Assembly: GCA_022866185.1 (NCBI GenBank)
Contig: JALHUG010000083.1
Coordinates: 1 to 13,209, forward strand
Source of the DNA: Dehalococcoidia bacterium
GTDB lineage: Bacteria > Chloroflexota > Dehalococcoidia > SM23-28-2
Direction of reading: 5' to 3'
DNA: 13,209 nt
Shown here: positions 12,688-13,209 of the stretch, one piece after another
How the letters are laid out: every line of letters begins with the position of its first letter
How positions within the stretch are numbered: position 1 is the first letter of the stretch
Made by a program: the position numbers and the translations under genes
Notes under the pieces: generated by a model
The model's database searches: none
Told to the model about the DNA's origin: nothing
Seen by the model: the letters and a program-made list of their open reading frames with translations, nothing else

Positions 12688-13209
12688 ATGAAGGCGAAGA
12701 CGGGGCGAAGTCATCCGGAAGCTCAAGCCCGCAGCCGCTTTGGCCAGCGTTTGGAGCGGCGGCTGCTTCGCTACATCCAGGGCCACGGCCTCTTCTCCGC
12801 CGCTCAGCGTGCGCTGCTCGCTGTCTCCGGCGGCCCCGACTCGACCGCTCTTCTCCTGGCCCTGGCTCACCTGGCCGCCTCAGGCGGGCTGACGCTCGAC
12901 CTTTGGCTGGCCCACTTCGATCACGGCCTGCGCCGTCGGGCGGAGAGGGAGGCCGAGAAGGCTTTCCTTTCCGACTTGGCCGCCAGGCTCGGCCTTCCCC
13001 TTCTTGTTGGGCAGGGCGATGTGCGCGCCCATGCTCGCCAGCACCGCCTGTCTCTGGAGGAAGCCGCGCGCGAGCTGCGCTATCGCTTCCTGGCTGAGCA
13101 GGCGGACAAAGCGGCCATCGATGTGGTCGCCACCGGCCACACCGCCGACGATCAGGCGGAGACGGTGCTCATGCATCTCGTTCGTGGCAGTGGCCTGACC
13201 GGCCTGGCG
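12688..13209 (+). CDS. tilS: tRNA(Ile)-lysidine synthase, 3'-truncated by window edge
   Basis: The first 174 residues of an N-type ATP pyrophosphatase that converts C34 of the AUA-decoding tRNA-Ile to lysidine. The PP-loop SGGPDS is at residues 47-52, followed by AHFDHGLR, then LSLEEAARELRYRFL and the ATGHTADDQAETVLMHLVRGSGLTGL region, highly specific for TilS. The reading frame stays open to the window end. The start is uncertain: ATG 12688 gives an already generous N-terminus; ATG 12679 adds three residues; ATG 12625 is in frame with a weak AGGGA but spans the hairpin. None has a strong ribosome site. It is an essential cytoplasmic enzyme, and the linkage to an ftsB/divIC-like gene is conserved in many bacteria. 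Confidence 0.94.
   Translation, partial: MKAKTGRSHPEAQARSRFGQRLERRLLRYIQGHGLFSAAQRALLAVSGGPDSTALLLALAHLAASGGLTLDLWLAHFDHGLRRRAEREAEKAFLSDLAARLGLPLLVGQGDVRAHARQHRLSLEEAARELRYRFLAEQADKAAIDVVATGHTADDQAETVLMHLVRGSGLTGLA

Noticed and set aside
1..13209. tRNA, rRNA or replication-origin features
   Set aside because: No cloverleaf with a T-loop consensus, rRNA-like conserved segment or DnaA-box cluster was found by eye.

Overview
The window is GC-rich bacterial DNA (mostly about 65-70% G+C) with compact, mostly plus-strand operons. A split methylmalonyl-CoA mutase with separate catalytic and B12 subunits, a TIGR03936/DUF2344 protein, a polyprenyl-phosphate-mannose-type glycosyltransferase fused to GtrA, and short SD-led genes together fit a Chloroflexota lineage of Dehalococcoidia type. 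That assignment is inference from gene content; no rRNA or other phylogenetic marker is present.

Layout. (1) 1-2933, plus: a propionate/methylmalonyl-CoA operon. It holds the C-terminal part of the mutase catalytic subunit, a DinB-like protein, methylmalonyl-CoA epimerase, an SRPBCC protein and the stand-alone B12-binding mutase subunit. (2) 3007-5512, minus: two exported surface-type proteins. One is a small Cys-rich protein with three degenerate N-A-H repeats and a C-terminal membrane anchor. The other is a 533-residue protein with about fifteen 15-residue V-G-G-G repeats and two V-G-I-G-T modules, resembling trimeric adhesin or phage tail-fibre architecture. (3) 5513-5730, minus: a good promoter followed by a heavily structured leader with four hairpins, one of which looks like an intrinsic terminator placed before the adhesin start codon. 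This is the most interesting regulatory object in the window. (4) 5731-6021: GC-rich, palindrome-bearing intergenic DNA and a plus-strand promoter. (5) 6022-8693, plus: HlyC/CorC-family membrane protein, DUF2344 protein and histidine phosphatase, probably one operon. (6) 8694-9166: no intact gene; a degraded IS200/IS605-type tnpB 3' end with short palindromes, flanked by an 11-bp direct repeat. (7) 9167-11981, plus: a GT39-like membrane glycosyltransferase and a GtrA/GT2 fusion, a plausible lipid-linked-mannose glycosylation pair. Their reading frames overlap unusually far. (8) 12188-13209, plus: an FtsB/DivIC-like cell-division protein that probably starts at CTG, then the 5' part of tilS, which runs off the end.

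How the parts fit: region 1 interconverts (R)- and (S)-methylmalonyl-CoA and succinyl-CoA. Regions 2, 3 and 7 together suggest investment in a controlled, possibly glycosylated cell surface, although no direct link between the adhesin and the glycosyltransferases is visible. The strongest candidates for something undescribed are the structured leader plus the mosaic adhesin it precedes, and the small Cys-rich N-A-H repeat protein next to it.
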